From contig OX940863.1 of the NCBI GenBank assembly GCA_954871525.1, forward strand, positions 26,672,001-26,736,000: a DNA stretch of 64,000 bases. The letters run 5' to 3'. The translations under genes were made by a program, and so were the position numbers. This DNA comes from Parietaria judaica (lineage: Eukaryota > Streptophyta > Magnoliopsida > Rosales > Urticaceae). Shown piece by piece: positions 1 through 10,317 of this stretch. Every line of letters starts with the position of its first letter. The first letter of the stretch is position 1. The notes beneath the pieces are model-generated. The model was not told the DNA's origin and made no database searches. It worked only from the letters and a program-made list of their open reading frames with translations.

Positions 1-160
1 CCCTCCGTCTTCAATCAAACAACCACGATAGAATCGATGTTATGCCTAATGGATTTTATTAGACTGAGTGTGAGCTCTTTTATCAACAAGAGAGGAAGAA
101 ACTTGGAACTTTTACCACTTATTTTCCTCTCTTAAAAATCACACAAATGAAGAACAAATT

Positions 161-182
161 CTTTCTCTCTCTCTCTCTCTCT
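161..182. repeat. (CT)n microsatellite
   Basis: About ten CT dinucleotides in a row with one early interruption. It lies in the predicted transcribed leader of the minus-strand LTR. Confidence 0.9.
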
Positions 183-229
183 ATGAAGTAGGCAACGAAA
201 TTGTATATTTTTAAGTGGGGAAGAATGGT

Positions 230-240
230 TCTATTTATAA
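230..240 (-). promoter_or_regulatory. TATA box of the minus-strand LTR
   Basis: CTATTTATAA on the plus strand reads TTATAAATAG on the minus strand, the usual core promoter of plant LTRs. A CT/GA microsatellite follows about 50 bp downstream. Function is inferred from the motif only. Confidence 0.45.
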
Positions 241-551
241 GAGGAATTGTGCATATAATTTCCAATCAATATTGAATTAATGCCCAATATTTCCTTGCCT
301 ATTTTGATGTAAAATGACAACCAATATGGTAAGCTTCCCTCCTAGTTTATGCGCATAATATTGGTTCATTAATGTCAAAGATGTTGGACATGTGTCCCTA
401 AACAAGATGTTTCTTATCCATTTGTAAAAGATTATGACAAGTCGTTGAATAAAAGATGGTGCTTATTATGTTAATCTTATTATAGTTTCTGGTAGAGTAA
501 AATAGAATGTTTGATCCTTAGTTCATAAAGGATGCAATTATTTTATTATTA

Positions 552-1254
552 GGCCATCTCCAACCGATGACTCTATATCTTACTCTATTTCTCACTCTAT
601 TTTTCAGTAAACAGTAATTCCTCTCCAACCGAACTCTATTTCTCACTCTATTTTTCACTCTACTTTTCATCCATTTATCTCTTATTTATACATATACCCT
701 TATACTTTTTTTTTTATTACTAATTAGATGACTTAGAAAAATTATGATATTGAGTAAGATATCACTCTATAAATTAATTAAAAATATCAATACACATTAA
801 ATAAAATGAACATTTTATAAAATAAAAATTACAACACACAAAATAAAATACAACATAACACAACTAAAATAAAATAAAATAAATTACAACACAACACAAT
901 ACAACTCACTTAAATTAAAGTAAAATAAAGTACAACACAAAAAACAAAAGTAACACAAATAATTATGCATCGGAATTAGAATACTCTTCCCAAAATAATT
1001 ATTTTATATAAATTAAATACTTTTGCCTCTTATAAATAATTTTTGGTGCAAATAAGTACTCTTTGTATACAATATTAAGGACTAAAAGATAAAAAAAAAA
1101 ATAGCGTGGTGAACAGTTGTGCGCTATATCTAGCGCAACAAACTGCCACCTCACTGCCTCACGCTATTATAGCGCACGTTATGACGCTCGATTGGAGCAC
1201 AAAGTCAAAAAAACGAAGTTTGGCGTTGAATATATTGCTCGAATGGAGATGGTC
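552..1254. mobile_element. PIF/Harbinger-type MITE (703 bp)
   Basis: The terminal inverted repeats are GGCCATCTCC at the left and GGAGATGGTC at the right, typical of PIF/Harbinger MITEs. They are flanked by TTA at 549-551 and 1255-1257. The homologous place in the 3' LTR, near 10488-10495, reads straight through without the insert, so the boundaries are confirmed by an empty site. The interior is AT-rich with simple A/C/T tracts and has no transposase. A 60-residue reading frame at 1106-1288 runs out of the element and is not a gene. Confidence 0.9.
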
Positions 1255-2329
1255 TTATAACAACAGAGTCAATCTGAGGAAGAATTAATAATCATTATAA
1301 ATGAACTTAAAATATCTGTGACCTGATTAACTGGGTGGGAGCCCATTAATCGTATAAGGTCATTAATATGACTAAGTGACAATCCTATTCTGGATTTTGT
1401 GTGTGTCACACTCATTAGAAGTACATTAAGTATGAAGTGTCTTCATATTGGACTGGACCTGACTTAAACTCCGGAAGTTATCATATAAGACCGTCACTGA
1501 TAACTTAGAGTTGAGTCACAAGTAGATGATCAAATGGATATTCGATCGTTTTATCAGTAGCGTGGCAAAAGTACCATATCTTGGTAACCAAAATTAACTG
1601 ACAAAAGAAACTAGAAATTGGATTTTCTGTCAACATGACAGTTGTTGGAAATTAAATTTTAAGAAACTTTTCATTTGGAACCGATTCGTTTCGACGTACA
1701 GTTTGTGATTCAGAGAATTTCCAAGTTTGTGATCGTTTGGTAAACTATGAAATTAAATCACATGTCACGAATTTAAATGATGGTGTGGCACCATGATATT
1801 TGAATGTGTGATATTGAGATCAGAGGATATTAATATAATATAATTATTTAGATTTAATTATTAATATCTTATTAATAATTAATTACTAATTATTAGATTT
1901 ATACTAATAAATAATATATATATTTATATATATAAATGTGAAAAAGACTTGGTCTTTTTTGTATTTGCGGCATAAGTACCAAATGTTTTGGTATTTGATA
2001 AAAACCCTAAAATCAATTCAATCCATTGGATCAATTAGAATTTAATATCTACCGTTGGATTAACATAATTGATTTTGACCCTATCCATAATTTGAATTTG
2101 GCCTTGTTAATTGTATCCGTTGGATCGGTTTAAGATTTAATCTTTACCGTCGGATTGGAAATTAATTAATTATATATATAATATATAATTTTCGAAATTA
2201 AGATAAGGATAAAATCGAATTAGGGCTTTTACCAAGTCTTAGGGTATTTTATTTTATCATAAATTAATTTGATTCATTAGACCGGTTTAAGATTTATCTC
2301 AACCGTTGGATCTAGATAATTAGTTTTCG

Positions 2330-2364
<35 letters not shown>

Positions 2365-2520
2365 ATGTGCATTTTTCGTAACATATAAAATTTGGGCCCA
2401 TTTTGGCAAAAGTCAAAGCCTTTTAACAAAAGTCAAAGCCCGTCACCAAAACCAAAGACAGGAGGCCGACGAACCAAGACATTGGCGAGGCTCGGAGTCA
2501 AAAAGGCGAAAAGTACAAGG

Positions 2521-2933
2521 CCGACGAGGCGATGAGGCCGACGAGGCGACAATCTGAGGAGGCGACAAGCCGACGATGCGACAAGCCGACGAGGCGACAA
2601 GCCGACGAGGCGACGAGGCGACAAGGCAGCGAGGCGACGAGGCGACAAGCCGACGAGGCGATGAGGCGACAAGGCGGCGAGGCGACGAGGCGACGAGACG
2701 ACGAGGCGGCGAGGCAACAAGCCGACGAGGCGACGAGGCAACAAGCCGACGAGGCGACGAGGCAACAAGCTGACGAGGCGACGAGGCGACAAGCCGACGA
2801 GGCGACGAGGCGACAAGCCGACAAGGCAACGAGGCGACAAACTGACGAGGCGACGAGGCGACAAGCCGACGAGGCGACAAGCCGACGAGGCGACAAGCCG
2901 ACAAGACGACTAGGCGACGAGGCGACGAGCCTG
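2521..2933. repeat. 8-bp minisatellite inside the solo LTR
   Basis: The tract is built from 8-bp units, mainly GAGGCGAC and AAGCCGAC with point variants, about 50 units in all. Because 8 is not a multiple of 3, the array cycles through the frames. It is free of stops in several frames, which creates long false reading frames on both strands, up to 222 codons. Confidence 0.9.
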
Positions 2934-3197
2934 ACAAGCACCTTCGTCTTAGCTTGATGAGGGTATAACTTGTAATTACTCCACACGACGAGGAGGTCCG
3001 AGACCATGAAGATCTCCGGGAAATCCTCCGGATTCACCCGGCTCAACATACGGACTCGCGGACAACCGGAAGACATCAAAGACGAATCAAGAAGCACCGA
3101 TGAACTCTTTTGCAGGGCTATGGGCCTCGACAACCCACCTGTAGCAGGGGATAAATTCGCAAGCACTGGAGGTGCAATTTTAGGGAATTGGTTTTCC

Positions 3198-3206
3198 TAT
3201 AAATAG
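3198..3206 (+). promoter_or_regulatory. TATA box of the solo LTR
   Basis: TATAAATAG lies 7 bp before a run of 15 cytosines (3214-3228) and a pyrimidine-rich leader, as expected for an LTR core promoter. Confidence 0.6.
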
Positions 3207-4016
3207 GAGCCTTCCCCCCCCCCCCCCCTTTCCTTTCCACACTCACTCACAGCTTTCTCCAGAGCTTTTCACTCTAGTTTTCTCTCTCTAGAAAGTCACC
3301 CCTCTCTCCCCCAGCAACAATTGAGAGCTTGCTGGCTGAGGCCCGATCAAGAGGAGATCTAAAATAGAGTCTCAGCCTCGACAAGGGATTTTGTTCGACG
3401 AGTCAACAAAGGCATCCCTCGTCGGGTGATCAAGGCCCTCGCCGTGATACGAACTTCGCCACCACGAGGGAAGTTCGACGGGGAGCTCGCCAACACCCAC
3501 GTGGTCGACAGGGAGCATCCCTTAACAGGTTAGGCGCCCTCGGCAACCTCGACAAGGTCGACTAGGAGCACCTCTCGTCAGGTCAAGGCTCTTGCTGTGA
3601 TACGAACTTCGCCACCACGAGGGAAGTTCGACAGTGAGCCCGTCAACACCAACGAGGTCGACAAGGAACACTTCACGCCGGTAATACCCAGCCAACTGGC
3701 CAAGGGTCACCCCCGCGCCGCCAAAATCAGCACTTCCGAAAAGTCAAACCACATCGTCATTCACCCGTCGTTTATCACTAACCCCGAACTACGTGGGACC
3801 TGATTCTCTTAAACTGAGATACGTAGGCATCCTCGCCCAACCATAAGCGATGGGGCACGGGCCCAATCTACCATTTTTTGCAGGTCATCCCTCGCCGTAG
3901 GAGATCGCTAAGGAAGGAGAATTACGAAGAATCATCAAGACCAGCTCGGAGCTTCATCAAGACTGGAGTTCGCATAGACGAGGATATCGCCGAGACAAGG
4001 ACTCTGTTCAGACGAA

Positions 4017-4136
4017 GAGCTTCGCCAAGACAAGGACCTCGCCTGGACTTCGCCGCCACGAGGGAAGTCCGACGAGGAACTTCGCCAAGACAAGGACCTC
4101 GCCCGGACTTCGCCGCCACGAGGGAAGTCTGACGAG
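4017..4136. repeat. Tandem duplication of a 60-bp unit in the solo LTR
   Basis: Two consecutive copies share CTTCGCC(A/G)CCACGAGGGAAGT. Looser copies of the same core occur at about 3450-3485, 3605-3635 and 4160-4185. GC-rich internal repeats of this kind are common in Tat-type LTRs. Confidence 0.8.
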
Positions 4137-5057
4137 GAGCTTTGCCGTTATACAGACTTCGCCCCCACGAGGGAAGTTCGCCGAGGATCGCCAAGGACAG
4201 CCCGGAGACTCATCCAAGACAATGGATTCGCCTCCAGCTTTGACGACCATTAGTCAACCCGCGTTGACTCAACATTCAATTATCCACGTGTTCAGCGGGT
4301 CACTCTCGGGACCCGAACCTTGGATCCGATTCTAAGTTAAAGTCATTTTTACGCATTAACAATATATACATTTGAATTTAATAAATAAGTAAGATTGATT
4401 TTTAATTTACCAAGTCTTTCTTATTTAATTAAATCCCTAATTAAATATATCCCTTAGATTTAGATAAGATTAAATCAAGACCATTGGATTGAAATAATTA
4501 ATTATATTTAATATAAATAATTCGAAATTAGAGAAGGGAATTTTTCCTCTGATCTCTCTCTCTGGTTCGGATTAAGAGACTTAGTTCTCCGAAAGCTTAA
4601 AAAGAACCATCAGTTTAAAGTTTGCGACGGAGTCCTGCCGGCGAAGCCCACGCTTCGGTACGAGGAATCTAGGAGAATATCCCGGAAGATCACGGGTATT
4701 TCCCTCAGCATCGGCGGAGCCCTGCCAAGTTCAGAACGCGCAGCCAGAAGTCAACAACTGAGGTACGGCCTTATGCATTGGGCTAATAAATGCGACCATT
4801 TACTGCTCTCTATTTATTTCCTACAGACTAGATTATTAAAAATGATTTATTAATATTAAATTACTTAATATTTATCAGATCTTGTAATATGGTTATTATC
4901 CGATGTTCGGACCGTTGGTCGGTTGACATGTTTTTCCGCTTAAAATAATTTTTAAATGTTACCCGGACGGTTTGACGGTATATTTTGCGATAATATTCAC
5001 GGGATCCGAGTCGTGATCCCTAGAATGTTGTATGATACAGATACAATATTTCCATCA

Positions 5058-5076
5058 CTTAGTATCAGAGTCATTG
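5058..5076 (+). promoter_or_regulatory. Primer-binding site (tRNA-Met type)
   Basis: Immediately after the LTR the sequence TTAGTATCAGAGTC resembles the usual plant initiator tRNA-Met complement TGGTATCAGAGC, with changes. This fixes the LTR end at 5057. Confidence 0.75.
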
Positions 5077-6918
5077 TTCAAGGATAAATAATTACGTAAT
5101 TTAATTTAACGGTTTATAGAACAAATTATTTGACGAATAAATTAATTATATAAAATTGAAATTTTTGAATTTCTAGATATTTTAAATATTAATTTAAAAT
5201 TATAAATATTACCCGACCCGAAAAATCACACCGGGTAATAGGGCCAGGCTGCACAGGGGCAGCCCAACCCGTGGTGGTGCAACACGGGACTGTCACTGCA
5301 GACCCGTGGGAGTTGTACACCAGGCCTACGTGAAGAGGCCCAACGACGAATCCTAGCGCACGGGCAGGCCCGAGGCCCAGCCCAGAAGCGTAGCGAACTG
5401 GCTTTGCGCGCGGGCTGTGGGCTTCGCTGCCAGGCAGCGCGATGGGCCTGCAGGCCCAACCCGAGGCACGCTGCTGTCCAACCTTGCATGCGCTGGACGT
5501 GCCTAATCTGCGGGCACATGGGCCCGGGCTTAAGCCCAGAAGGCCCACGTACAATTTTTTTTTAATTAGGCCAGTATTTTTTTATCCGACCCAGATACCC
5601 GTGGATTAATTAAATATTAATTATTATTAATGAAATTAATAATTATGAATTAAAATTATTTATGTTTAATTAATTAAAATATGGATGATATTTCTGGATA
5701 AATAACATTGTCTTATTTTAAAATTCATAAAATTAAATATGGATGTTATTTAATGATTAAATAACATTGTCTTATTTAAAGATTAAAATATGGATGATAA
5801 TTCTTTGTGAATAAAATCATTGTCTTATTTTAATATTTCGTAAATATTTATTAATGGTCATTAAATGTTAATGATAATAAGTATTATGAACATACCATAA
5901 CAAATATTCATCATAGATATAATTTGTTATAACCTATTTTCATAACCCTTAAACATAGTGTCTATGTCTGAATCATTATTAATATGTCGGTATAAGATAG
6001 ATATAAATAATAAAGAGTAAATGTAAAAGTGTTTATTATTAGTCGGAAAAATTTCAACCATACAATCTTGTCTAAGGAATAGGGAATCAAAAGTGGGGCC
6101 GGTTCACCATCCAATTCTGGGTGACCGGTTAGGACCCATCCCATCTACATAGAGAGCGTACGGATTGATCTATCACTACTGACAAAATAATAAACATAAA
6201 TCTTAGGCTTATTTAATATTACGTAAAGTAATAAATGAAGCCAAAATACAAACTTTTAATGTGTCATTAATAGATAGTTTATATTAAGTTTTTATAACTT
6301 AGAAATTAAAAACGTTATTTTCTATAAAAAAAAAACTATGGCAAGTATAGAATAAAACAAAGGTCTCCATTATTACTGTCACAAGGTCTGCTGACCACAC
6401 CGCCTCGAGTCACCCTAGTGTGTCCATTCCCCAAGGAAGGTGTGCTTGTGGAAGGTTTGGCACCGTGATAGTTCCAAAAGAATATGGGGACGGAGGAATC
6501 TTGGAAATGGACCGTGAGTCACCCTAGTGTGACCATTCCTTAAGGACGACGTTTCCAAGAGGATCCCGAGAACCGAAAATAATGGGTTGAGCTTGCACGG
6601 AAGTTGGTGCTTCCCGACCGTCTATGGTGATAGTTAATAATCATAGGGAACTTTGGTAGTTCTTGTTATGAATATTAATTAAGTTTATGACTAAAACTTA
6701 GTTTAACCAAACTACATGGTTAATACAGCGAGTCACCCTAGAGTGACCATGCCACTAAGGACGGCAACGACGTTTACAGTCGGTTAAATTATCACGAAAT
6801 AGTTAAAGGGTTTATTTAATGTTTTCTCACAACATGTTTGCATCATGTAACTATTTCAAACAAAATCTTTTTCCTAAAACATTCTACCTATAAGAAAGTT
6901 TAATAAGTTTCTTTTTCA
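5077..6918 (+). other. Leader and lost gag region of the Copia element
   Basis: No gag protein or zinc knuckle was found here. A GC-rich block at about 5210-5560 sits in otherwise very AT-rich DNA. Reading frames there on the minus strand are low-complexity and match no family I know. At about 5668-5845 a unit of roughly 50-70 bp containing AAATATGGATGATA and AACATTGTCTTATTT is repeated three times. From 6409 to 6747 a hyphenated palindrome of the form GTCACCCTAG(T/A)GTGAC occurs three times. The region may be a long untranslated leader, or gag may have been deleted. Confidence 0.6.
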
Positions 6919-7647
6919 ATGTCAGTTAAAATGTCTTTCGACAAACAAGAAATGGAAATCTATGCTCTGACGCTGAAGTCTCAAAATCAAAGCAATCTGG
7001 TAAAAGTCACAAAATCCCTAAGCAAACTGGCCATGAGTGGATCTTCGAAGAAACTCGGAATGGCAGATCATAATGCATTAAACTCAATGAACAAGAGGAA
7101 GAGAATTAATAGAAACCATGAAGGAACTTTCCATAATGGGAGTACGATCAGTGCTGATCATTTAGCATTGGAATCATGTTTCGTTGACAACTCATCCTTC
7201 AACTGGATCTTGGATTCAGGAGCGAACGATCATGCATGCAATTCTCTTCACTCTCTTGACTCATTAGAAGAAATAATTAAAGCTCCAGCCTTAAAGGTAG
7301 GGAACGGAGAATTCCTACATGCTAAAGCTGTTGGAAATTGGCGACTGACATTTGGGAATAAGTTTTTATTTGTTAATAATGTATACTATTACCCGAATGT
7401 CTGTAGGAATATACTTTCGGCTTTTCTGTTGTACAAACAAGGTTACACCTTAAATTTTCGTGGGTCCCATTGGGTCATCACAAAATATGGTGTATACATT
7501 TGCACAGCTAAAGCAGAAAATGGATTGTATATTCTAAGATCAGATTATGGGAGTTGTATGAATGCTGAAATGTTCAAATTGGCAATGCCAAGGTCAGTTA
7601 AGAAACCCAAAATTGACAATGATGTTCAAACCTTCATGTGGCATTGA
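6919..7647 (+). pseudogene. Copia pol fragment: aspartic protease and pre-integrase domain
   Basis: This 242-codon frame holds the retroviral-type aspartic protease motif WILDSGANDHAC, with the catalytic Asp-Ser-Gly at about residues 99-101. A pre-integrase region follows. The frame stops at 7645-7647, directly after FMWH, where the family normally continues with the first histidines of the integrase zinc finger. The first 80 residues do not match a known domain and may be remnants of the end of gag. The normal product is a gag-pol polyprotein cleaved by this protease in virus-like particles. The stop shows this copy is dead or fragmented. Confidence 0.8.
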
Positions 7648-8343
7648 AGATTGGGTCATATTAATTTAGACAGGATAAACAGGCTGGTTTAGGAGAGACC
7701 CCTTAAAGAACTTACAAACGGTTCATTACCTGTTTGTGAATCCTGCATAGAGGCTAAAAATGACCAAAAGACCTTTTTCTGCAAAAGGTCAAAGAGCCAC
7801 CAAACCATTAGAACTCGTCCATATAGACGTATGAGGTCCCATGAACATACAAGCGAGGGGAGGAATTAAATATTGCGTCACTTTCATTGACGACTATTCA
7901 AGGTATGGTTATGTCTACCTCATGGCTAAGAAATCTGAAACCTTGGGTAAGGTCAGAGAATTTCTAGAAGAGGCTGAAAATCAACTTGGACTATCATTGA
8001 AATCTCTTCGATCAGATCGAGGAGGACAATACCTTGATCATGAGTTCAGTGATCTCCTTATTGAAAATGTATTATATCTCAATTGACAGCTCCTGGCACA
8101 CCGGAACAAAATGGTGTTGCAGAAACGAGGAACATGACCCTACTAGAAATGGTAGGGTCAATGCTAAGCTACTCATCGTTGCCCAACTCATTCTGGGGAT
8201 ATGCTTTGTTGACGGCAACAAACATTCTAAATATTGTACCACCAAAGTCATTTTCAAAAACGCCCATTGAATTATGGAATGACAAAATACCAAATCTGCG
8301 ACATTACAGAATTTGGGGTTGTCCTGCACATGTAAGGACATGA
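7648..8343 (+). pseudogene. Copia integrase, broken into frames
   Basis: After the stop at 7647, RLGHINLDR (about 7648) and then CESCIEAK (about 7741) give the His and Cys ligands of the HHCC zinc finger. The catalytic core follows in two frames. 7841-8086 carries FIDDYSRYGYVY and SLRSDRGGQYL, the two aspartates of the DDE triad. 8083-8343 carries GTPEQNGVAETRN with the glutamate. The frame change near 8084 and the stop at 8341-8343 break the chain. The intact enzyme would insert the cDNA into host DNA. Confidence 0.85.
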
Positions 8344-8355
8344 AACAAGAATAAA

Positions 8356-8859
8356 TTGGAATCACGAACGGAAGTATGTTTGTTTGTGGGATATTCCAAA
8401 GAGACAAAAGGAGGTTTGTTTTATAGCCTAGAAAACAAGAAAGTGTTTGTCTTAACAGATGCTACTTTTTTGGAAGAAGACTATATGACAAAATTCAAAC
8501 CTCGAAGCAAAGTTATGCTCGAGGAGCTGTCAAGTGACAAAGTCACAGCACCGCCAACAGTGCCTGTTTTCCAAGAGAGTGCGGAAACCACGGTCCTAAA
8601 TCAGAACCAAGGGGTACTCAGACGTAGTGGGAGGTTCAAAAGACCGGTTGAACGCTACGAGCACACCCAGTTGGAATTTCACCTAGCTGTTACAAACACT
8701 AGCGTTGAAGATCCCATAGGCTATAAACAAATTATGATGGATCCTGATAAGGGAGAATGGCAGGAAGCCATGAACCAAGAAATAGAATCAATGGATTCTA
8801 ACGAAGTCTGGGAACTTGTAGACTTACCGGATGGCTTCAAAACCATTGGTTGTAAGTAG
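8356..8859 (+). pseudogene. Copia pol fragment: integrase C-terminus to start of reverse transcriptase
   Basis: The start resembles the Copia integrase C-terminal region (CLFVGYSKETKGG, LTDATFLEEDY). The end resembles the beginning of the Copia reverse transcriptase domain (EWQEAMNQEIESMDSNEVW and LVDLPDGFKTIGCK). A TAG then follows at 8857-8859 within the VYK motif region. It connects integrase and reverse transcriptase in the original polyprotein. Confidence 0.8.
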
Positions 8860-9499
8860 GTATACAAGAGAAAGAGAGGAGTGGACGGGAAGGTTGAAAC
8901 CTTCAAGGCTAGACTAGTGGACCTTCAAGGCTAGACTAGTGGCTAAGGGTTTTACCCAGAGGGAAGTAATTGATTCCGATGAGACCTTTGCTCCAGTCGC
9001 TAAGTATAAGTCCATCCGGATTCTCATGGCTATAGCCCGTAGTCTCAATTACGAGATTTGGCAGATGGACGTAAAAACCGCCTTCATGAACGGGTATATT
9101 GACGAAAACATCTATATGGACCAACCAGAAGGGTTCGTGCAAGAGGGTCAAGAAGGGAAGGTTTGTAGATTACTCAAATCCATTTATGGATTGAAGCAAG
9201 CTTCCAGATTCTGGAATCTAAGGTTTGATGAGACCATCAAGACCTATGGATTCATACCAAACATCATTGAGGCCTGCATCTACAAACTCAATGATGATAC
9301 CGTGGAAATATTTCTTGTTCTATACGTCGACGATATTCTTCTCATTGGAAACAGTGTGAAGAGGCTATCGGATGTGAAAGCGTGGCTATCTACGCAATTC
9401 CAAATGAAGGATATGGGAGAAGCCAGTTATGTTCTTGGGATCCGTATTTTTAGGGATCGTAACAACAGGCTTCTAGCCTTATCACAAGCAACCACATAG
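8860..9499 (+). pseudogene. Copia reverse transcriptase core
   Basis: The frame contains the Copia reverse transcriptase blocks AKGFTQREVIDSDETFAP, WQMDVKTAFMNGYI and the catalytic LVLYVDDILLIGN. A 22-bp direct duplication (8898-8919 and 8920-8941, ACCTTCAAGGCTAGACTAGT plus GG) shifts the frame just before this part and is one of the inactivating changes. The frame ends at 9497-9499. The active-site Tyr-Val-Asp-Asp is preserved, but no continuous polyprotein can be made. Confidence 0.9.
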
Positions 9500-10303
9500 A
9501 TAAGGTGCTTAATCGTTTTGCAATGACAAACTCTAAGGGATGTAATTTACCGACCAGACATGGAGTGTTCCTTAACAGGAAGCAATGCTCTACTTCTGCA
9601 GAAGAGCAAGACGAAATGAGGAGAATACCCTATGCTTCAGCAGTGGGAAGTCTGATGTACACAGTGTACTAGGCCAGACATCTGTTACATTGTGGGAATT
9701 GTAAGCATACACCAATCTAACCCGGGTATGGCTCACTGGACTGCAGTGAAGAACATTCTCAAGTATCTTCGAAGAACGAGAGACTATATGTTAGTGTTTT
9801 CAGGATCAGAATTGAATCCACTAGGTTACACTGACTCAGACTTTATGTCTAATAGAGACGCAAGAAAATCAACGTCGGGAGTAGTGTTCACCCTTGCTGG
9901 TTGAGCGATATTCTAGAGAAGCGTAACCCAATCCTGTATCGCAGATTCCACAATGGAAGTTGAATACGTGGCAGCCTGTGAGGCAGCCAAAGAATCAATT
10001 TGGCTCACGAATTTCTATATAGAGCTAGGAGTAGTTACAGATGTAGATGGGCCCCAAACACTATACTATGACAACAGTGGTGCAGTGGCAAATTCTAAAG
10101 AGCCCAGAGACCATAACAAGGCGAAACATATAGAACGTATATACCATCTCATAAGAGAGATAGTGCGTCGTGGCGATGCAAGGGTTATGAAAATAGCTTC
10201 GGAAGACAATCTGGCTGATCCATTCACCAAAACGTTGCGAAAGAAAATATTCAGAAGGCATCTGGAGAATATGGGTCTGAAAGACATGGGTCATCTTCTT
10301 TAA
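9500..10303 (+). pseudogene. Copia RNase H region
   Basis: 9692-9904 and 9953-10303 hold the Ty1-type RNase H pieces HWTAVKNILKYLRRTRDYML, GYTDSDFMSNRDARKSTSG, MEVEYVAACEAAKESIWL and KHIERIYHLIREIV, ending LADPFTKTL. A TGA at 9902-9904 and stops between the pieces break it. The terminal stop at 10301-10303 lies 15 bp before the 3' LTR, as usual for Copia. The intact domain would degrade the RNA template during cDNA synthesis. Confidence 0.85.
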
Positions 10304-10317
10304 GTACAAGTGGGAGA
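10304..10317 (+). promoter_or_regulatory. Polypurine tract
   Basis: The sequence AAGTGGGAGATTG abuts the TGTTGG start of the 3' LTR. This is the standard Copia plus-strand primer signal and confirms the LTR boundary. Confidence 0.85.

Larger units (their letters stand above)
1..381 (-). mobile_element. Left part of an old minus-strand Copia-type LTR
   Basis: Together with 20118-21169 this looks like one LTR split by the Copia element at 382-20112. Read on the minus strand it contains a TATAAATAG box at 231-239 followed by a CT-rich leader, as in an LTR U3/R region. The other half ends at 21169 in CCCAACA, which on the minus strand is the common Copia LTR start TGTTGGG. The inner end of this LTR lies left of the window, because no tRNA-Met primer site (TCTGATACCA on this strand) is seen here. 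It could also be unrelated host DNA. Confidence 0.5.
2361..4361 (+). mobile_element. Solo LTR, Ty3/Gypsy (Tat-like), in the Copia 5' LTR
   Basis: It starts TGTTATGTGC and ends GCATTAACA, with ATATA on both sides (2356-2360 and 4362-4366). The Copia 3' LTR has no such insert at the matching place near 19295-19310. It contains a TATAAATAG box at 3198-3206 and the sequence ACTACGTGGGACCTGATTC followed by GATACGTAGGCATC, a block often seen in LTRs of Tat/Athila-type Gypsy elements. A related block occurs in 39490-40812. No internal coding region is present, so it is a solo LTR from recombination. The Tat assignment is by resemblance only. Confidence 0.85.
382..5057 (+). repeat. 5' LTR of the large Copia element
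   Basis: It runs from TGTTGGACATG to TCCATCA and aligns along most of its length with 10318-20112. It carries two insertions, a Harbinger-type MITE at 552-1254 and a solo LTR at 2361-4361. Relative to the 3' LTR it lacks about 620 bp, corresponding to 10785-11402. It also lacks about 130 bp near 4540 that contain the TATAAATAG core promoter of the 3' copy. The terminal CA is preserved and a primer-binding site follows. Confidence 0.9.

Noticed and set aside
2433..3166. Long overlapping reading frames on both strands (up to 222 codons)
   Set aside because: They are by-products of the 8-bp minisatellite, which stays open in several frames. The predicted proteins are Arg/Leu/Ser repeats.
5189..5554. 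Two minus-strand frames in the GC-rich Copia leader block
   Set aside because: They are low-complexity, overlap in different frames and match nothing known. GC-rich sequence lacks stops by chance.
8034..8407. Frames overlapping the Copia integrase on both strands
   Set aside because: They are shadows of the integrase coding frame, which has the recognisable motifs.
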